Source of the DNA: Actinomadura spongiicola | GTDB taxonomy: Bacteria; Actinomycetota; Actinomycetes; Streptosporangiales; Streptosporangiaceae | Length of the DNA stretch: 64,000 nt | Reading direction: 5' to 3' | Assembly: GCF_003432485.1 (NCBI RefSeq) | Contig: NZ_QVNQ01000004.1 | Span: 496,001-560,000 of the forward strand | Shown here: piece after piece, positions 62,364 to 64,000 of the stretch | How positions within the stretch are numbered: position 1 is the stretch's first letter | How the letters are laid out: every line of letters starts with the position of its first letter | The notes under the pieces: model-generated | What the model was told of the DNA's origin: nothing | What the model saw: only the letters and a program-made list of their open reading frames with translations | The model's database searches: none | Made by a program: the position numbers and the translations under genes

Positions 62364-62857
62364 CGGGGGCCGTCCTTGCCGTCCAGCTCCTTCATGATCT
62401 GCTGGAGTTCGGAGCGGAGGAAGTCGCGGGTGACGACCTCGCTCAGCGCCACCCGCAGCCCGGCGATCTCCCGCGTCAGGTACTCGGTGTCGGCGATGTT
62501 GCGTTCGTTCCTCGACCGGTCCTGCTCGTACTGGACGCGGTCACGGTCGTCCTGCCGGTTCTGGGCGAGCAGGATCAGCGGCGCGGCGTAGGACGCCTGG
62601 AGCGACAGCATCAACGTCAGGAAGATGAACGGGTACGGGTCGAACTTCAGGAACGGCGGCGCCAGCATGTTCCACCCGATCCACACGGTGACGAACGCCG
62701 TCATGTAGACGAGGAACCGGGCGGTCCCGAGGAACCGCGCGATCCGCTCCGACAGCCGCCCGAACGAATCCGGGTCGTAGTGGACGCGCGGCACGAACGT
62801 CCGCCGGATCTCCCTCGGCTGGTCGAGGCGTGCGGTCATCTGGCGTGTCGTCGTCAC
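62360..62857 (-). CDS. DUF1003 membrane protein
   Basis: 165 residues from GTG 62857: a short basic start, two membrane helices (FLVYMTAFVTVWIGWNML and FIFLTLMLSLQASYAAPLIL, ~47-95), then QNRQDDRDRVQYEQDRSRN and a coiled-coil-like C-terminus. That is the DUF1003 layout. Function unknown. The start overlaps the stop of the MgtE-N/CBS gene, so the two are co-translated. Confidence 0.88.
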   Translation of the reverse strand: MTTTRQMTARLDQPREIRRTFVPRVHYDPDSFGRLSERIARFLGTARFLVYMTAFVTVWIGWNMLAPPFLKFDPYPFIFLTLMLSLQASYAAPLILLAQNRQDDRDRVQYEQDRSRNERNIADTEYLTREIAGLRVALSEVVTRDFLRSELQQIMKELDGKDGPR

Positions 62858-64000
62858 ATGTCCCCCCGGAGAGCCTCTTCCTCGGGATCGCGTTCGGTGA
62901 TCTCGGCGGCGCCGGCGTCCATGACGGCCTCCCGCCAGTCCTCGGGAAGCAGATGGTCGAGGACGTCGTCGATGGTCACCGCGCCGAGCAGATGCCCGTT
63001 CTCGTCCACGACGGCGCCCGCGACGAGGTTGTACGTCGCCAGGAACATCGCGACGGCCTCCAGCGACATGGTGGGCCGCAGCGGGTCGAGTTCGGCGTCG
63101 ACGATGCCGCTGACCAGCGTCGGCGGCGGCTCGCGCAGCAGCTTCTGGAAGTGCACGGTGCCCAGGTACCGGCCGGTCGGCGTCGCGGTCGGCGGCCGGC
63201 ACACGTACACCTGCGCGGCGAGCGCCGGGTTCAGGTCGGGGCGGCGGATCAGCGCGAGCGCCTCCGCGACCGTCGCGTCCGGCGCGACGATCACCGGCGC
63301 GGTCGTCATCAGCCCGCCCGCGGACTGGTCGGGGTAGGTCAGCAGCCGCCGCACCGGCGCGGCGTCGCGCGGCTCCATCAGCATCAGCAACTGTTCGCGC
63401 TGCTCGGTGGGCAGGTCGCCGAGCAGGTCGGCCGCGTCGTCGGGGCCCATGGCCTCCAGGACGTCGGCGGCCCGGTCCACGCCGAGCTTGCCGAGGATCT
63501 CGATCTGGTCGTCCTCGGGCAGCTCCTCCAGGATGTCGGCGAGCCGCTCGTCGTCGAGCGCGACCGCGACCTCCGCGCGCCGCTTCTCCGGCAGCTCGTG
63601 GACGATGTTCGCCAGGTCGGCGGCCTTCATCCGTTCGAACGCGGCGATGAGCCCCGCCGCGCCCTGCCCGTGCTCGACGGCGGAGAACCCCTCCACGTCG
63701 TCCCAGTCCACGACGAGGCTCTCCCCGCGCTTGCGGAATCCACGCCCGGTCCGGCGGCGGACGGCGACCTTGTTGACCAGCCAGTCGCGGGTCCGGGTCG
63801 GTTCCATCGCCACGTCGACGACGGACACCGGCTCCCCGGCCTCGCCGAACCGGACCGTCCGGTCCAGCAGCTCCGCGATCACCAGCGTCTCCGACTCGCG
63901 TTTCTGGAACCGCCGCATGTTCAGGCGCCCGTCGAAGACGACGGCGTCCGCCTCGATCACCGTCACCCGGGTGATCGGCAGGAACACGGTGCGGCGGGAC
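62854..64000 (-). CDS. MgtE N-terminal/CBS domain protein, 5' partial
   Basis: The frame stays open to the right edge, and GTG 63987 falls inside conserved sequence (TVFLPITRVTVIEAD is the end of a PRC-barrel-like start), so about 50 N-terminal residues lie outside. Visible: PRC-barrel region, the MgtE-N superhelix (DERLADILEELPEDDQIEIL, MGPDDAADLLGDLP) and two CBS domains (to IDDVLDHLLPEDW). No transport helices, so it is not a channel itself; homologue of M. tuberculosis Rv1232c. Probable Mg or nucleotide sensor. ATGA-like overlap with DUF1003. Confidence 0.9.
   Translation of the reverse strand, partial: SRRTVFLPITRVTVIEADAVVFDGRLNMRRFQKRESETLVIAELLDRTVRFGEAGEPVSVVDVAMEPTRTRDWLVNKVAVRRRTGRGFRKRGESLVVDWDDVEGFSAVEHGQGAAGLIAAFERMKAADLANIVHELPEKRRAEVAVALDDERLADILEELPEDDQIEILGKLGVDRAADVLEAMGPDDAADLLGDLPTEQREQLLMLMEPRDAAPVRRLLTYPDQSAGGLMTTAPVIVAPDATVAEALALIRRPDLNPALAAQVYVCRPPTATPTGRYLGTVHFQKLLREPPPTLVSGIVDAELDPLRPTMSLEAVAMFLATYNLVAGAVVDENGHLLGAVTIDDVLDHLLPEDWREAVMDAGAAEITERDPEEEALRGDM

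Noticed and set aside
1-64000. CRISPR arrays, tRNA or rRNA genes, insertion sequences, att sites or origins
   Set aside because: No regularly spaced repeats, cloverleaf patterns, transposase genes or DnaA-box clusters were recognised in the window.

Overview
The window is chromosomal DNA of a GC-rich actinomycete. The signs are strong G/C at third codon positions, many GTG starts, ATGA/GTGA stop-start overlaps, DUF6879 and DUF3117 proteins, ECF sigma factors and Tat/KdpFABC genes of actinobacterial type. An Actinomadura-like member of the Streptosporangiales fits best, but the genus is an inference. No tRNA, rRNA, CRISPR array, insertion sequence or prophage was seen, and no gap without a gene exceeds about 215 bases.

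Layout. 1-9300 is an accessory block: a DUF6879/PhyH fusion (cut by the left edge), a GNAT acetyltransferase, a STAND NTPase with TPRs, and, divergent from it, an HsdR restriction subunit without hsdM or hsdS followed by a Hanks kinase with a TPR-like tail. 9300-12750 is a thymidylate module: a nucleotidyltransferase-dCMP deaminase fusion divergent from thyA, dihydrofolate reductase and a HIT protein. 12787-19778 holds a VOC protein, a glycosyltransferase/MFS pair, an ECF41 sigma factor divergent from a DHA2-type exporter, an I36-like secreted inhibitor and an anchored lysozyme-like protein. 19841-24822 holds dapD, a phosphopantetheinyl transferase, dapE, a LOG-type protein and a TetR/dehydrogenase pair. 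24907-32822 is a kdpFABCDE operon with an extra 27-residue membrane peptide at its head. 32877-37869 holds a lipoprotein HtrA protease, a TetR-controlled tetronasin-type ABC exporter and a second LOG protein. 37879-45223 holds a TPP enzyme and an inositol operon (IMPase-iolE-iolC-iolB-iolD). 45338-53187 holds a Tat-exported PhoX phosphatase behind a PHO-box-like repeat, a short DHPS-like remnant, a DivIVA protein, an SRPBCC protein, a 3-methyladenine glycosylase, a FtsX-type ABC exporter, an enoyl-CoA hydratase/isomerase and DUF3117. 53334-64000 holds leucyl aminopeptidase, an O-methyltransferase with a probable frameshift, sigE-rseA-rseB-like-htrA-tatB, mrp, MarR, DUF1003 and a MgtE-N/CBS protein cut by the right edge.

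How it works together. From dapD onward the backbone follows, from memory, the Mycobacterium tuberculosis stretch Rv1201c-Rv1232c (dapD, dapE, LOG, DivIVA, tag, DUF3117, TetR-ABC exporter, O-methyltransferase, sigE, rseA, htrA, tatB, mrp, MgtE-N). The kdp, iol, phoX and second ABC modules look like insertions into it. Much of the window concerns envelope stress (SigE, RseA, RseB-like, two HtrA proteases, Tat) and nutrient supply (potassium, phosphate, inositol). Several intergenic regions carry clear operator-like repeats: six GTAC cores before the TetR/ABC operon, phased AACGCG boxes before kdp, 11-base PHO-like repeats before phoX, and an ECF-type promoter before sigE.
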